Source: DASSJT01 sp963715025 (lineage in GTDB: Bacteria > Actinomycetota > Actinomycetes > Actinomycetales > Dermatophilaceae). From it: 64,000 bases of DNA. The stretch spans positions 1 to 64,000 of the forward strand of contig CAVQQQ010000010.1 of the NCBI GenBank assembly GCA_963715025.1. The letters run 5' to 3'. Both the position numbers and the translations under genes were made by a program. Below, piece after piece: positions 37,533 to 46,221 of the stretch. Numbering within the stretch: the first letter of the stretch is position 1; each line of letters starts with the position of its first letter. Under the pieces are notes generated by a model that ran no database searches, was not told where the DNA came from, and was given only the letters and a program-made list of their open reading frames with translations.

Positions 37533-37729
37533 GCGCGCTCACGCCTCTCGCTCGGGCTCGCCAGCTGCAGGCCGCGGCTGGAAACCCTCCTGCTGTCGGC
37601 CACAGCGTGGTACGTGGACGACGCGGTCGCCAGAGTCCTACGTCCCCGGCTCGATGTGGCTTTGCCGCTACCGGTTTCCGGGACCTTCGGCTCTCGGCCG
37701 AGGGCGCAACGCGAGCGCACGCTTTCGGC

Positions 37730-38377
37730 ATGACCCAGACGGTTCCTGCGCTCGACACGCTGTACAAGGGGCGGAAGGGTCGGGTCGACATCGTCGACGT
37801 GCCCGAGCTGGCCTACCTGGTCGTGGAGGGACGCGGCGACCCGACTGCCCCCGAGTTCGCCGAGGCCATCCAAGCGCTGTATGCCGTCAGCTACGGAGCG
37901 CATTTCATGGTCAAGAAGGAGCGAGGCGAGGCTCCTCGGGTGATGCCGCTCGAGGGCCTGTGGTGGGTCGACGACCCCCGCCAGGAGGACATCATCTCGG
38001 CCATCGCCCTCGGCACCGCGACGCCGGCCGACACCGACCGGACCGCGTGGCACTGGCGGGCGATGATCGCCCAGCCACCGCCCATCGACGAGGCAGTGAT
38101 CGCCCGGGCGACGGAGCAGGCCCGCGCCAAGGCCCTGCCGGCCCTGGACCGCCTGAGCTTCGAGCGCTGGCGAGAGGGCCTGTGCGCGCAGACCCTGCAC
38201 GTCGGGCCATATGCCGAGGAGGCCCCCACCATCGTCCGGCTGCACAAGGCGCTCACCGGCGCCGGTTACCGCCCGCGCGGCCGCCACCACGAGATCTACC
38301 TCGGCGATCCCCGGCGCAGCGCGCCCGAGAAGCTCCGCACCCTGCTTCGCCACCCGATCGAACCCACCGAGCCCTGA
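37730..38377 (+). CDS. GyrI-like small-molecule-binding protein
   Basis: 215 residues from ATG 37730; the frame runs further upstream but that part overlaps the other gene's promoter. The GyrI-like/SHS2 form of this group is shown by LYKGRKGRVDIVDVPELAYLVVEG, YAVSYGAHFMVKK, LEGLWWVDD and the closing LHVGPYAEEAPTIVRLHKAL, then GRHHEIYLGDPRR. These single-domain members bind hydrophobic compounds, and some hydrolyse cyclopropanoid toxins; a key Glu/Trp site (GLWW) is present. Convergent with 38435, with a GC-rich hairpin-forming stretch between. Confidence 0.85.
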   Translation: MTQTVPALDTLYKGRKGRVDIVDVPELAYLVVEGRGDPTAPEFAEAIQALYAVSYGAHFMVKKERGEAPRVMPLEGLWWVDDPRQEDIISAIALGTATPADTDRTAWHWRAMIAQPPPIDEAVIARATEQARAKALPALDRLSFERWREGLCAQTLHVGPYAEEAPTIVRLHKALTGAGYRPRGRHHEIYLGDPRRSAPEKLRTLLRHPIEPTEP

Positions 38378-38434
38378 GCCCCGGGATCACTGAGGCCCTC
38401 GCGCACCGGGCGAGCACCCGGCGCACGGGCTGGG

Positions 38435-39259
38435 TCACACCCGTTCGCGAAGGGCGGCCTCGGCCTCCCGGAGGGCCCGCTGGGCCTTGCCCTTCCGACC
38501 GACCAGCGCCACCAGCTCAGCCTGCGCCGCTTCGAGCTGCTCCTCCAGCTCCGCTATCTGCCCCTCGGCGGTCGCCTGCTGCCTGGTGAGGTCGTCGAGC
38601 TCGGCACGCCGTGCCGCAACACGTGCCTCAGCGTCGTCCCGCTCGGCCTCGCGCCGCTGAGCCTCGCGACGCTGGGCCGCCGTGGTCGTGTCAGGTGTCG
38701 GGGCCGCCTCCAAGTCCGCAGCGGGGGGACGAGCCTGCTCGCCGGCCACGGACGGCACCGACCCCGCCAACGCCTCGTCCAGGTCCACGTCGCCGAACCC
38801 GGCATAGGACAGCGCTCGCACCAGCCGCCCCGACCGCACCGCGGCACCCGCCTCCGCCGTCGCAAGGGCGGCGACGAACGTGTCGTGCAGCTCGGCGGCC
38901 ACCCCGGGCGACAGGGCGACGCCTCGGTCGGCCGCCAGCGCCGACACCCTCGCCATCGCCTCGTCGAGCACCGTCGACCGTTCCCGCGCCAGCGCCCGCA
39001 GGTCGGCCCCGCGCAGGGCGGACTGGGCGTGGCGGAGGCGGTCGCCCAGCGAGGTCAGCCCGGCGAGGGGCGCGGGGTCGAGTCGGGCCAGCTGGTTGAC
39101 CAGCCAGGCCGCGACACTGGGCTTGCGCAGCTCGCCGACCTCGCGAGCGACATCCCGCTCCCCAGCCGCCCGAGCCTCGGCCGCCAGCAGCTTCCGGGTC
39201 GAGATGAACTGGTCGAGCGGCATCGCGTAGAGCCGGGTCGCCGCCTCGTCGACATCCAC
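38435..39259 (-). CDS. Coiled-coil protein, actinobacterial, unknown
   Basis: 274 residues. The N-terminal half (YAMPLDQFISTRKLLAAEAR, ELRKPSVAAWLVNQLAR, DLRALARERSTVLD) is a conserved helical unit seen in many actinobacterial proteins of unknown role. The C-terminal 75 residues form one long coiled coil (REAQRREAERDDAEARVAAR and further heptads to the end), rich in Glu/Ala/Arg. No membrane or signal segment. It starts 7 nt after the homocysteine methyltransferase stop, so the two share a transcript. Confidence 0.75.
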   Translation of the reverse strand: MDVDEAATRLYAMPLDQFISTRKLLAAEARAAGERDVAREVGELRKPSVAAWLVNQLARLDPAPLAGLTSLGDRLRHAQSALRGADLRALARERSTVLDEAMARVSALAADRGVALSPGVAAELHDTFVAALATAEAGAAVRSGRLVRALSYAGFGDVDLDEALAGSVPSVAGEQARPPAADLEAAPTPDTTTAAQRREAQRREAERDDAEARVAARRAELDDLTRQQATAEGQIAELEEQLEAAQAELVALVGRKGKAQRALREAEAALRERV

Positions 39260-39266
39260 CCGGCCA

Positions 39267-40202
39267 TCAAACCACCCCGCGTCGACCCTGCTCCTCGCCG
39301 ACAGCCCCAGCGATCACGCGGATGTCGGACGGGGTCACGCGGCAGCAGCCACCGACAAGCCGGGCGCCCGCCGCCACCCAGTCTGCCGCCTCCCCGGGCT
39401 CGAGGTCACGGTGACCTTCCCACCGTCGGGCGCCAGCATCCCAGCCCTCGCCACTGTTGGGGTAGACCACCGCCGGCTTGCCCGATGTGGACACCGCGAG
39501 GTGGGCCAGGTCGGCCAATCCGGTTGGGGCACAGCAGTTCACGCCGACCGCAATGACCTCGGGGACATCCCGGGCCATGGCGAAGGCCTCGGCCAGCGGC
39601 TCACCCAGCCGCGTGCGGTCAGCGACGTTCGTCAGGGACAGCCAACACGGCATACCGGTGCCCTGGACTTCGGCAAGCAGGGCCTCCGCCTCGGCGAGGC
39701 ACGGAATCGTCTCCAGGGCAACGATGTCGGGCTCGGCCTCGATCAGCGTCTGGAGCCGCCGCCGATGCCATTCCCGCAGCTGGGCGACCGGTAGCCCGTA
39801 GTCCCCGCGGTACTCCGAGCCGTCGGCGAGTGAGGCACCGTAGGGGCCGACCGAGGCCGCGACCCACAGGGACGCTGCTCCTCCCGTCGACTCCACGGCC
39901 TGCCTTGCCGTGGCCACGCTGAGCCGCAGGAGCCGGTTGGTGTCGGCCGAGCCCAGTCCCGCCATGGCGAGGCCCTCGTAAGACACCTGGTAGCTCGCCG
40001 TCGTGACCACCTCGGCGCCCACCTCCAGGAAGTCCCGGTGCGCCTCTCGCACCTCCGCAGGGTGGTCCAGAAGCAGCTGCGCGGACCACAGGTGCGAGGA
40101 GAGGTCGTTGCCCCGGGCCTCCAGCCGGGTAGCCAGACCGCCGTCGAGGACCACAGGTCGGGCGCCTTGGTCGACGATGCGGGAGGCGAGGCTGGGCGGC
40201 AT
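39267..40202 (-). CDS. mmuM: Homocysteine S-methyltransferase
   Basis: 311 residues from ATG 40202. It transfers a methyl group from S-methylmethionine or S-adenosylmethionine to homocysteine. The zinc ligands are in place: Cys223 in VGVNCC, and Cys286-Cys287 in GGCCR. The barrel start 'VVLDGGLATRLEARGNDLSSHLWSA' and the segment ALETIPCLAEAEAL are family markers. The longer frame to 40241 lacks a better start. Interestingly, the start codon is embedded in the dispersed motif (CGGCATAC, 40198-40205). Confidence 0.93.
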   Translation of the reverse strand: MPPSLASRIVDQGARPVVLDGGLATRLEARGNDLSSHLWSAQLLLDHPAEVREAHRDFLEVGAEVVTTASYQVSYEGLAMAGLGSADTNRLLRLSVATARQAVESTGGAASLWVAASVGPYGASLADGSEYRGDYGLPVAQLREWHRRRLQTLIEAEPDIVALETIPCLAEAEALLAEVQGTGMPCWLSLTNVADRTRLGEPLAEAFAMARDVPEVIAVGVNCCAPTGLADLAHLAVSTSGKPAVVYPNSGEGWDAGARRWEGHRDLEPGEAADWVAAGARLVGGCCRVTPSDIRVIAGAVGEEQGRRGVV

Positions 40203-40333
40203 ACCCCAAGTCTGCGCCTGGGCTTGCCGCGGCTCGGGCACGGGTGTTCAGTGGGAGGGGGCGGCAGTCGGACTCGGGTGTGTGTCCAGGACCGGCCCTC
40301 GTCGCCTCCGCCATCTATCGACTGGAGGCTCAG

Positions 40334-40756
40334 ATGACGACAACGGCTCGAGACATCATGAACTCCGGCGCTCAGTGCGTCGGCGAAGGCCAGACCCTGG
40401 TGGAGGCCGCCAAAATGATGCGCGACCTGAACGTCGGCTCACTGCCCATCTGCGGCAACGACGGCAGGCTTCACGGGATCATCACCGACCGAGACATCGT
40501 CGTGAAGGCCATTGCCGAGGGCAAGGACCTCTCCGCGTGTACCGCCGGCGAGCTGGCGCAGGGACGCCTGACCTGGGTCGACGCCGACACCGACATGGAC
40601 ACCATCGTGGACGTCATGGGTCGCGAGCAGATCAAGCGCCTCCCCGTCATCTACAAGCACAAACTGGTCGGGATGATCAGCGAGGCCGACCTCGCCAGGC
40701 ACCTCGACGACAAACACCTCAGTCGATTCGTGGAGCGGGTCTTCGCCCGTCCCTAG
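40334..40756 (+). CDS. CBS-domain pair protein
   Basis: 140 residues from ATG 40334, 6 nt after CTGGAGG. Two CBS motifs: TARDIMNSGAQCVGEGQTL with LPICGNDGRLHGIITDRDI (about 4-60), and LTWVDADTDMDTIVDVM with LPVIYKHKLVGMISEADLA (about 78-122). Stand-alone CBS pairs sense adenine nucleotides. The DIVVKAIAEG helix matches the group often called hypoxic response protein 1-like, but that identity is not certain. It overlaps the 3' end of the convergent sigma-factor gene by 38 nt. Confidence 0.9.
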   Translation: MTTTARDIMNSGAQCVGEGQTLVEAAKMMRDLNVGSLPICGNDGRLHGIITDRDIVVKAIAEGKDLSACTAGELAQGRLTWVDADTDMDTIVDVMGREQIKRLPVIYKHKLVGMISEADLARHLDDKHLSRFVERVFARP

Positions 40757-42053
40757 AACCTGCGTTTCTGGGTCTGGCGAGGTTGGCGGCTCGGCGCTCC
40801 AGCAGGTCTTTCTCGGCTTCGTTGGCGGTCATGCCGGCGGCGCGCTCGAATTCCGCCCTGGCCTCGTCGCTGCGGCCCAGTCGCTGGAGCAGGTCGCCCC
40901 GCACGCTGGGGAGCAGGTGGTATCCCGACAGCTCCGGCGCGTCGGCCAGGGCGTCGACGATCTCGAGCGCCGCGGCCGGACCGTCGGCGTAGCTCACAGC
41001 CACCGCACGGTTGAGGTCGACGACTGGTGACGGCCGGATCTGCGCAAGCTGCGCGTAGAGGGCCGTGATCTGCACCCAGTCGGTCTGCTCGGCCGTCCGC
41101 GCTCTCGCATGGCAGGCCGCGATGGCCGCCTGGAGCACATAAGGCCCCGGTGGGCCGGGCAGGACCAGCGCCCGGTCGAGCGCGACCAACCCGCGCCGCA
41201 CCAGCAGCCAGTCCCAGCGGGAGCGGTCCTGGTCGAGCAGCAGGATCGGCGAGCCGTCAGCGGCGATGCGGGCGCGGGTGCGTGAGGCCTGGATCTCCAT
41301 CAGGGCGACGAGGCCGTGCACCTCGGGCTCGGCCGGAGCCAGCTCGGCCAGGATGCGACCCAGTCGGATGGCGTCCGCGCACAGGTCGGCCCGCAGCCAG
41401 TCGCGACCGGACGTGGCAGCGTATCCCTCGTTGAAGATCAGGTAGACGACCTCGAGGACCGCCGCCAGCCGGGCGCCGAGCTCGTCGCCGGAGGGCGCCT
41501 CGAACGCCACGCCCGCCTCCTGAAGGGTCTTCTTCGCGCGCGAGATGCGCTGTCCGACGGTCGACTCGCTCGTGAGGAAGGCGCGGGCGATCTCCCCCGT
41601 CGTGAGACCGCCGAGCATGCGCAGGGTCAGCGCGATCTGGGCCTGCCGCGTCAGCACGGGGTGGCAGGCCGTGAAGATCAGGCGCAGCAGGTCGTCGGTC
41701 ACGTCCTGCTCAGCCGTCTCGAACTCGGCCTCGGCCGCCTCTCCGGCCCGGACCTCCTCCAGGTGCCCGACCTGCTCGAGCTTTCCAGCGAGGTTGACGT
41801 CGCGACGGATGTGGTCGATCGCTCGCCGCCTCGACGTGGTCATGAGCCAGGCAGCCGGGTTGTTGGGCAGCCCCTGCTCGGGCCACTGCTCCATGGCGGC
41901 GACCAGCGCGTCCTGGGCGATGTCCTCGGCCACGCCCACGTCCCGCAACACTCGGGCCAGAGTCGCCACGATCTTGGCCGACTCCATGCGCCACACCGCC
42001 TCGATGGTGCGGTGAACCGCATCGGACCCCACGGCCGGGCTGGCTGCCGTCAT
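40719..42053 (-). CDS. ECF RNA polymerase sigma factor, ECF42 group
   Basis: 444 residues from ATG 42053 (a GTG two codons upstream is possible). Sigma region 2 (ARVLRDVGVAEDIAQDALVAAMEQWPEQG, then NPAAWLMTTSRRRAID) and region 4 (LRMLGGLTTGEIARAFLTSESTVGQRISRAKK) are followed by about 250 extra residues of the DUF6596/TPR-like domain (VVYLIFNEGYAATSG, YVLQAAIAACHARA). That long tail defines ECF42. The partner DGPF protein is encoded 130 nt upstream on the same strand. No anti-sigma factor is present, as expected for this group. Confidence 0.95.
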   Translation of the reverse strand: MTAASPAVGSDAVHRTIEAVWRMESAKIVATLARVLRDVGVAEDIAQDALVAAMEQWPEQGLPNNPAAWLMTTSRRRAIDHIRRDVNLAGKLEQVGHLEEVRAGEAAEAEFETAEQDVTDDLLRLIFTACHPVLTRQAQIALTLRMLGGLTTGEIARAFLTSESTVGQRISRAKKTLQEAGVAFEAPSGDELGARLAAVLEVVYLIFNEGYAATSGRDWLRADLCADAIRLGRILAELAPAEPEVHGLVALMEIQASRTRARIAADGSPILLLDQDRSRWDWLLVRRGLVALDRALVLPGPPGPYVLQAAIAACHARARTAEQTDWVQITALYAQLAQIRPSPVVDLNRAVAVSYADGPAAALEIVDALADAPELSGYHLLPSVRGDLLQRLGRSDEARAEFERAAGMTANEAEKDLLERRAANLARPRNAGSRDGRRPAPRID

Positions 42054-42101
42054 GGGCACCGATCAGATCAGATGCCTCCGACAAACGCCAGAGCCACCCC
42101 A

Positions 42102-42125
42102 CGGCATACAGGCATGGGTATGCCG
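42102..42125. repeat. Inverted GTATGCCG pair between DGPF and sigma genes
   Basis: CGGCATAC (42102-42109) and GTATGCCG (42118-42125) are exact inverse complements with an 8-nt loop. The hairpin sits in the 129-bp spacer within the DGPF-sigma unit, 50 nt before the sigma start, where it could attenuate transcription or translation. Confidence 0.65.
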
Positions 42126-42182
42126 GCCGGTCGCCGGGCCACCCCGGTCACCGGCCGGCCCGGCGCTGGTGCGACGACTCGG

Positions 42183-42620
42183 TCAGCCGCGCGCCGCGTT
42201 GCGCTCCGCCTCGGCGCGCATCCGCTCCTCGCGCTCCCGCAGCTCGGGCGTGAACTCCTCCCCGAAGTCCTCCGGCGCGAAGACCTGACGAAGCTCGAGG
42301 TCGTATTCACCGTCCTCGGGGGTGTGCGGCCATTTCTTGATCCACTCGAGGGCCTCCTCCTTGGAGGCGACCTCGATCATGGTGAACCCGGCGATGACCT
42401 CCTTGGCCTCGGCGAACGGCCCGTCGGTGATGACGGGCTCGCCGTCCTGGAACCTGATCCGGGCTCCTTTGGCCGAGGGGTGCAGCCCCTCGCCCGCGAG
42501 GAATACGCCGGCCTTGAGCATCTCCTCGTTGTAGGTGGTCATGTTGGCGAGCTGGGCCTCGGTGGGCATCTGCCCCGCCTCGATCTGGGGGTTGCTCTTG
42601 ACGATGATCATGAAGCGCAT
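42183..42620 (-). CDS. DGPF/YCII-domain protein, partner of ECF42
   Basis: 145 residues with the YCII fold opening MRFMIIVKSNPQIEAGQMPT, the signature ITDGPFAEAKEVIAGF (about 65-80, source of the DGPF name), and EALEWIKKWPHTPEDG. DGPF proteins are encoded with ECF42 sigma factors and interact functionally with them or belong to their regulon. Length and order (DGPF first, then sigma) are standard. The acidic/charged tail (ELREREERMRAEAERNAARG) is slightly longer than usual. Confidence 0.93.
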   Translation of the reverse strand: MRFMIIVKSNPQIEAGQMPTEAQLANMTTYNEEMLKAGVFLAGEGLHPSAKGARIRFQDGEPVITDGPFAEAKEVIAGFTMIEVASKEEALEWIKKWPHTPEDGEYDLELRQVFAPEDFGEEFTPELREREERMRAEAERNAARG

Positions 42621-42783
42621 GCTGTGCTCCCAGCGTTCACGCGCGGGCCCTCTGCCCTCGCTGCTGCCCTAACGTCGAACGGCGGAGCGCCATTTCGACA
42701 GCCTTCGTCCAGCCTGTCAGATGGTGCGGCCGCTCGGCGAGGCCATGCCGACCGGCGCAGCCCGGCCCGCCTACAGTCGAGGG

Positions 42784-43305
42784 ATGGCAGAGATCGAAGC
42801 AGTCCTCGGCGATATCACCCGCGAGCAGGTGGACGCGATCGTCAACGCCGCCAACTCCTCGCTGCTCGGCGGGGGCGGTGTCGACGGTGCGATCCACCGA
42901 GCTGCGGGGCCAGCGCTCCTGGAGGAGTGCCGCCGGCTGCGCGGCACCGCATACCCAGACGGTCTGGAGGTCGGTGACGCCGTCGCCACCGGCGCGGGCA
43001 ACCTGCCCGCACGGTGGGTGATCCACACGGTCGGCCCCGACCGCCATGCCGGACAGACCGACCCGCAGCTGCTGGCGTCCTGTTTCCGCCGCTCGCTCGA
43101 GGTGGCGCGCGACGTGGGCGCCACGAGTGTCGCGTTCCCCGCGGTGAGCGCGGGCATCTACGGGTGGGATGCCCACGAGGTCGCCGACATCGCGACCCGC
43201 ACAGTCACTGCCGAGCTGGCGAATCACGAAGGCGTCGAGCTGGTGCGGTTCGTGCTGTTCAGCGAAGCCGTGCGAGATGCGTTCCTGAACGCGTTGGCCC
43301 GGTAA
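42784..43305 (+). CDS. Macrodomain protein (O-acetyl-ADP-ribose deacetylase type)
   Basis: 173 residues from ATG 42784, after GAGGG. The MacroD-type core is complete: LGDITREQVDAIVNAANSSL with the catalytic-type Asn/Asp pair, the glycine loop LGGGGVDGAIHRAAG, and the phosphate loop VSAGIYGW. Macrodomains bind ADP-ribose and remove it from proteins, DNA or O-acetyl groups. It is single-domain and cytosolic. No toxin or sirtuin gene is next to it. The longer frame from 42721 lacks coding character. Confidence 0.93.
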   Translation: MAEIEAVLGDITREQVDAIVNAANSSLLGGGGVDGAIHRAAGPALLEECRRLRGTAYPDGLEVGDAVATGAGNLPARWVIHTVGPDRHAGQTDPQLLASCFRRSLEVARDVGATSVAFPAVSAGIYGWDAHEVADIATRTVTAELANHEGVELVRFVLFSEAVRDAFLNALAR

Positions 43306-43356
43306 CCGCCCGGCCGGCGCAGCGGCGCCAGGACACTCGGCGAGCCGCAGGGACAC

Positions 43357-44034
43357 TCATTGCGGTGGTTGCTGGGTCTCCTCCACCTGCTCCACCGCAC
43401 GCTTCAGGAGCAGCCCGAAGACCTCGGCAGAGTGCGCACCCGACACGGCGACCCGCTGGTTGGCCACGGTGAACGGCACGCTGCTGATGCCCATCTCGGC
43501 CGCCGCGGCCTGGTCAGCCCGAACCTGGTCGGCGAAGTCGTCGGAGGCGAGGACGGCCCCCAGCCGCCGCTCGTCGAGCCCGGCCTCGGCCCCCAGCCGC
43601 TGGAGCACCTCGTGGTCGTCGATCTGGCGGCCCTCAGAGAAGTGCGCACTGAACAGCCGCTCCATGACTGCCGCCTGCAGGGCCGGGCCACCCTGGGCGA
43701 GGCCGAGGGCGACCAGCCGATGACTGTCGAACGAGTTGGCCTCGCGCTGGAGCTCGGGGACGATGTTGATCCCGTCGGGGCGTCCAGCCTCGGCCGCTCG
43801 ATGGGCGATGGCCAGACCGCCAGCGCGGTCGGTGCCGTACTTCTCGCCGAGGCGCTCGGCGACGGATCGGCCGCTGCCCACGGGGGTGTCAGGATCGAGC
43901 TGGAACGCGTGATAGACGACCGTCACCTCGGCCGGGCGTTCGCTGGCGGCGACGGCCTGCTCGATCCGGTGCTTGCCGATGTAGCACCAGGGGCAGACCG
44001 TGTCGGCCCAGACGTCTAGCACGATGGAACTCAT
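43357..44034 (-). CDS. FrnE-like DsbA-family oxidoreductase
   Basis: 225 residues from ATG 44034. Cys14-Pro-Trp-Cys17 (DTVCPWCYIGK) starts a thioredoxin fold with a helical insert. The cis-Pro segment SSVPFTVANQRVAVSGAH and the end 'HSAEVFGLLLKRAVEQV' match the FrnE/polyketide-type DsbA group, which is cytosolic and linked to oxidative-stress handling. No signal peptide supports the cytosolic branch. It is separated from the NlpC/P60 gene upstream by a perfect 14-bp hairpin, so it is probably transcribed on its own. Confidence 0.92.
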   Translation of the reverse strand: MSSIVLDVWADTVCPWCYIGKHRIEQAVAASERPAEVTVVYHAFQLDPDTPVGSGRSVAERLGEKYGTDRAGGLAIAHRAAEAGRPDGINIVPELQREANSFDSHRLVALGLAQGGPALQAAVMERLFSAHFSEGRQIDDHEVLQRLGAEAGLDERRLGAVLASDDFADQVRADQAAAAEMGISSVPFTVANQRVAVSGAHSAEVFGLLLKRAVEQVEETQQPPQ

Positions 44035-44056
44035 CGCCTCATCCTCACACATACGG

Positions 44057-44090
44057 CTCGGGCCTCCACCACGTGCGGTGGAGGCCCGAG
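44057..44090 (-). terminator. Perfect 14-bp hairpin after the NlpC/P60 gene
   Basis: Arms 44057-44070 (CTCGGGCCTCCACC) and 44077-44090 (GGTGGAGGCCCGAG) pair without mismatch around a 6-nt loop, 31 nt past the hydrolase stop on the minus strand. No T-run follows, as is common in high-G+C actinomycetes. Confidence 0.8.
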
Positions 44091-44120
44091 CATGCCGTCT
44101 GGCTCAGCGTGTGCCGAAGG

Positions 44121-44885
44121 TCAGGGCCGGCCGTAGCTCACGTCGCTGGACCAGACGCTGCGGAGGGCGACAGCCTTCCCGGTGCGCGGCGAGTCGTACA
44201 TCATGCCGTTGCCTGCGTAGATTCCCACGTGGTAGGCGGGAATTCCGAAGAACACCAAATCGCCTGGCTGCGGGCTGGACACCGGCGTCGCGGCGCGCCG
44301 CTGGTCCTCTGCGGTGCGGGGGATCGAGATGCCGACCTGCGCGAAGACGTACTGCGTGAACCCCGAGCAGTCGAAGCCGGTGCTGGGCGACGTGCCGCCG
44401 TAGCTGTAGTAGATGCCCACCAGGCTCGCGGCGACGCCGAGCACGCCTCCGGCTGCGGGGCGGCTCGGGGCCAGGACGGTGCGGTCGGTGGACCGGCTCG
44501 CCTGTGTCATGGTGCGGTCGGGAGCCGGCTTGGCGATGGCCTTGAAGCCGAGGGCGCCGAAATCGGGTGCCGCCACTGGGGAGACCGTGGCGGGGGCGGT
44601 GACCGCGGGGGCGGCGAGCGCGGGAGCCGCGGCTTTCGTGCTCACCAGGGTCGTCGCCTTGTCGCCCGCCTTGGCCGTGGCGTCAACCGCGGTCATGGTC
44701 TGGGTGTCTGCCTCCGCGCCGGCCTGCGCCGGAAGCGCAAAAGCCGCCACGAGACCGCCAGAAGCGGCAAGGACGGCTGAGGTTTTGACGGCAGGCTCGG
44801 CGGACCGGGATACGGCCGACGACAGTTCGGAGAGCGGGTTGTACTTACCTGGGGCGCGGTGGCGACCCGTGGCGTTATCAGACAC
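44121..44885 (-). CDS. Secreted NlpC/P60 peptidoglycan hydrolase
   Basis: 254 residues from GTG 44885, 6 nt after GAGAGG. An N-terminal basic lead precedes a hydrophobic export segment (SAVLAASGGLVAAFALPAQAGA, about 36-57), then a low-complexity Ala/Pro/Thr linker. The C-terminal NlpC/P60 domain has Cys173 in TGFDCSGFTQYVF and His219 in AYHVGIYAGNG, the cysteine-peptidase pair that cuts peptide cross-links. A long leader with a c-di-AMP riboswitch precedes it, so expression should fall when c-di-AMP is high. Confidence 0.93.
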   Translation of the reverse strand: MSDNATGRHRAPGKYNPLSELSSAVSRSAEPAVKTSAVLAASGGLVAAFALPAQAGAEADTQTMTAVDATAKAGDKATTLVSTKAAAPALAAPAVTAPATVSPVAAPDFGALGFKAIAKPAPDRTMTQASRSTDRTVLAPSRPAAGGVLGVAASLVGIYYSYGGTSPSTGFDCSGFTQYVFAQVGISIPRTAEDQRRAATPVSSPQPGDLVFFGIPAYHVGIYAGNGMMYDSPRTGKAVALRSVWSSDVSYGRP

Positions 44886-44892
44886 GCTGAAC

Positions 44893-45090
44893 CTCTCAAG
44901 CGCCTGCGAGGTGAGCTGTCGGGTTCGGGTAAGAGGTTGCACCCGGCCCTCGCGCGAGCCGTCCGACCTAGCGGACAACCTGCGCGGGGGCTTCACCCCA
45001 AGGAGCGGCCAAGACCGCCCCGATGTGGTTCCCCCGCTCCTGCCAAGCGGATGTCGTGCACGAAACCCGAAGCGTGGTGGCAGGACTCGG
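44893..45090 (-). promoter_or_regulatory. ydaO-yuaA (c-di-AMP) riboswitch
   Basis: The minus-strand leader of the NlpC/P60 gene contains the conserved blocks in order: a stem TCCTGCCA/TGGCAGGA (45085-45078 with 45045-45038), GCGGGGGAACCA (near 45036), TTGGGGTGAAGCCCC (near 45000), then CCCGAACCCGACAGCTCACC (about 44931-44912) and CGCAGGCG (about 44908). These are the ydaO consensus elements. In actinobacteria this OFF-switch is typically placed ahead of wall hydrolase genes. Ends are approximate. The 45181-45421 gap further upstream shows nothing I recognise beyond presumed promoter. Confidence 0.9.
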
Positions 45091-45421
45091 CGAACCACAT
45101 CGGGTAGCAGCCCCCAGGGGAGAGGCAGCCGTCGGCAACCGTACACACCTCCACCTGAAAAGTCACGCTGGGGTCACGGACATGTCGGCAAAAATGGCCG
45201 CAATAGAACGGCACGGCAAGAACGTGCCACTCTTCGGCTCCACCGCCCCCACGACTCCCACACAACTCGCGACATCCAGTGGTGGTGTACCCGTGAATCT
45301 GCTCCTGAATCGGGCGGTTTCGAGGGCGTCCAGGCCAGCGCGAAGTCGTCCCTCAGTCGCTGCACGGCCCGGTTCGCTGCAGGTCAACAGCCGCTGGTCA
45401 GCCGGCGAGCGCGGATGACGC

Positions 45422-46126
45422 TCAAACCGCGGCAGCGAAGACGTGCACCGCGATGTCCTCGGGCAGGGAGACGGCGCTCTCCTCGCCGGCACCGTCGCGA
45501 ATCGCGATGACGCGGCCACCCAGTGCCCGGACACTCACCCGCTGGCCGGGCAGCAGCCCGGCGGTGGTCAGGAGGCTGAGGGCCTCGTGGTCGACCTGCA
45601 CCGGCTCGCCGATGCGCTTCACGACCACGGTAGCTGCCGAGGGCGTCGCAAGCTGGGCGAGGCTCAGCAGACCCTCGCGGAAGTCCTCGCTCGGCTCTTC
45701 GTCGCCGAGCTCCTCCAGGCCCGGGATCGGGTTGCCGTAGGGCGAATTGTGGTGATCCTTCAGCATGGCCAGGATCTTGCGCTCGACCCGCTCGGACATC
45801 ACGTGCTCCCAGCGGCAGGCTTCGTCGTGCACGTACTCCCACTCCAGGCCGATGACGTCGACGAGGAGCCGCTCCGCCAGCCGGTGCTTGCGCATCACCC
45901 GGGTGGCGAGCAGGCGTCCGTGGTCGCTCAGCAGGAGGTGGCGGTCGCCGGCAAGGGTCAGCAGCCCGTCGCGCTCCATGCGCGCCACCGTCTGCGACAC
46001 CGTGGGGCCCGAGTGGCCGAGGCGCTCGGCGATGCGCGCGCGCAGCGGCACGATGCCCTCTTCTTCGAGCTCGAAGATGGTCTTGAGGTACATCTCGGTG
46101 GTGTCGATCAGGTCGGTCACGCTCAT
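45422..46126 (-). CDS. ideR: IdeR/DtxR-type metal-dependent repressor
   Basis: 234 residues. The winged-helix start DLIDTTEMYLKTIFELEEEG, then GPTVSQTVARMERDGLL, is diagnostic. Metal ligands are present: Met12, and Cys104, Glu107, His108 in DEACRWEHVM; the second site uses HRLAE (His81, Glu85) and VHDE. The C-terminal SH3-like domain (GLLPGQRVSVRALGGRVIAIR) is complete, as in IdeR rather than MntR. With Fe2+ bound it represses iron uptake genes. The ATG has no Shine-Dalgarno. It is encoded alone. Confidence 0.93.
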   Translation of the reverse strand: MSVTDLIDTTEMYLKTIFELEEEGIVPLRARIAERLGHSGPTVSQTVARMERDGLLTLAGDRHLLLSDHGRLLATRVMRKHRLAERLLVDVIGLEWEYVHDEACRWEHVMSERVERKILAMLKDHHNSPYGNPIPGLEELGDEEPSEDFREGLLSLAQLATPSAATVVVKRIGEPVQVDHEALSLLTTAGLLPGQRVSVRALGGRVIAIRDGAGEESAVSLPEDIAVHVFAAAV

Positions 46127-46221
46127 AGCGTCTCAGACAACGCCGACGGCACCTGTCCTCTTCCGCGGCGGCTTCCGCGGCGGCTTCCACGGCGGCCCGT
46201 GCGCCCCGGACCCGCTAGCGA

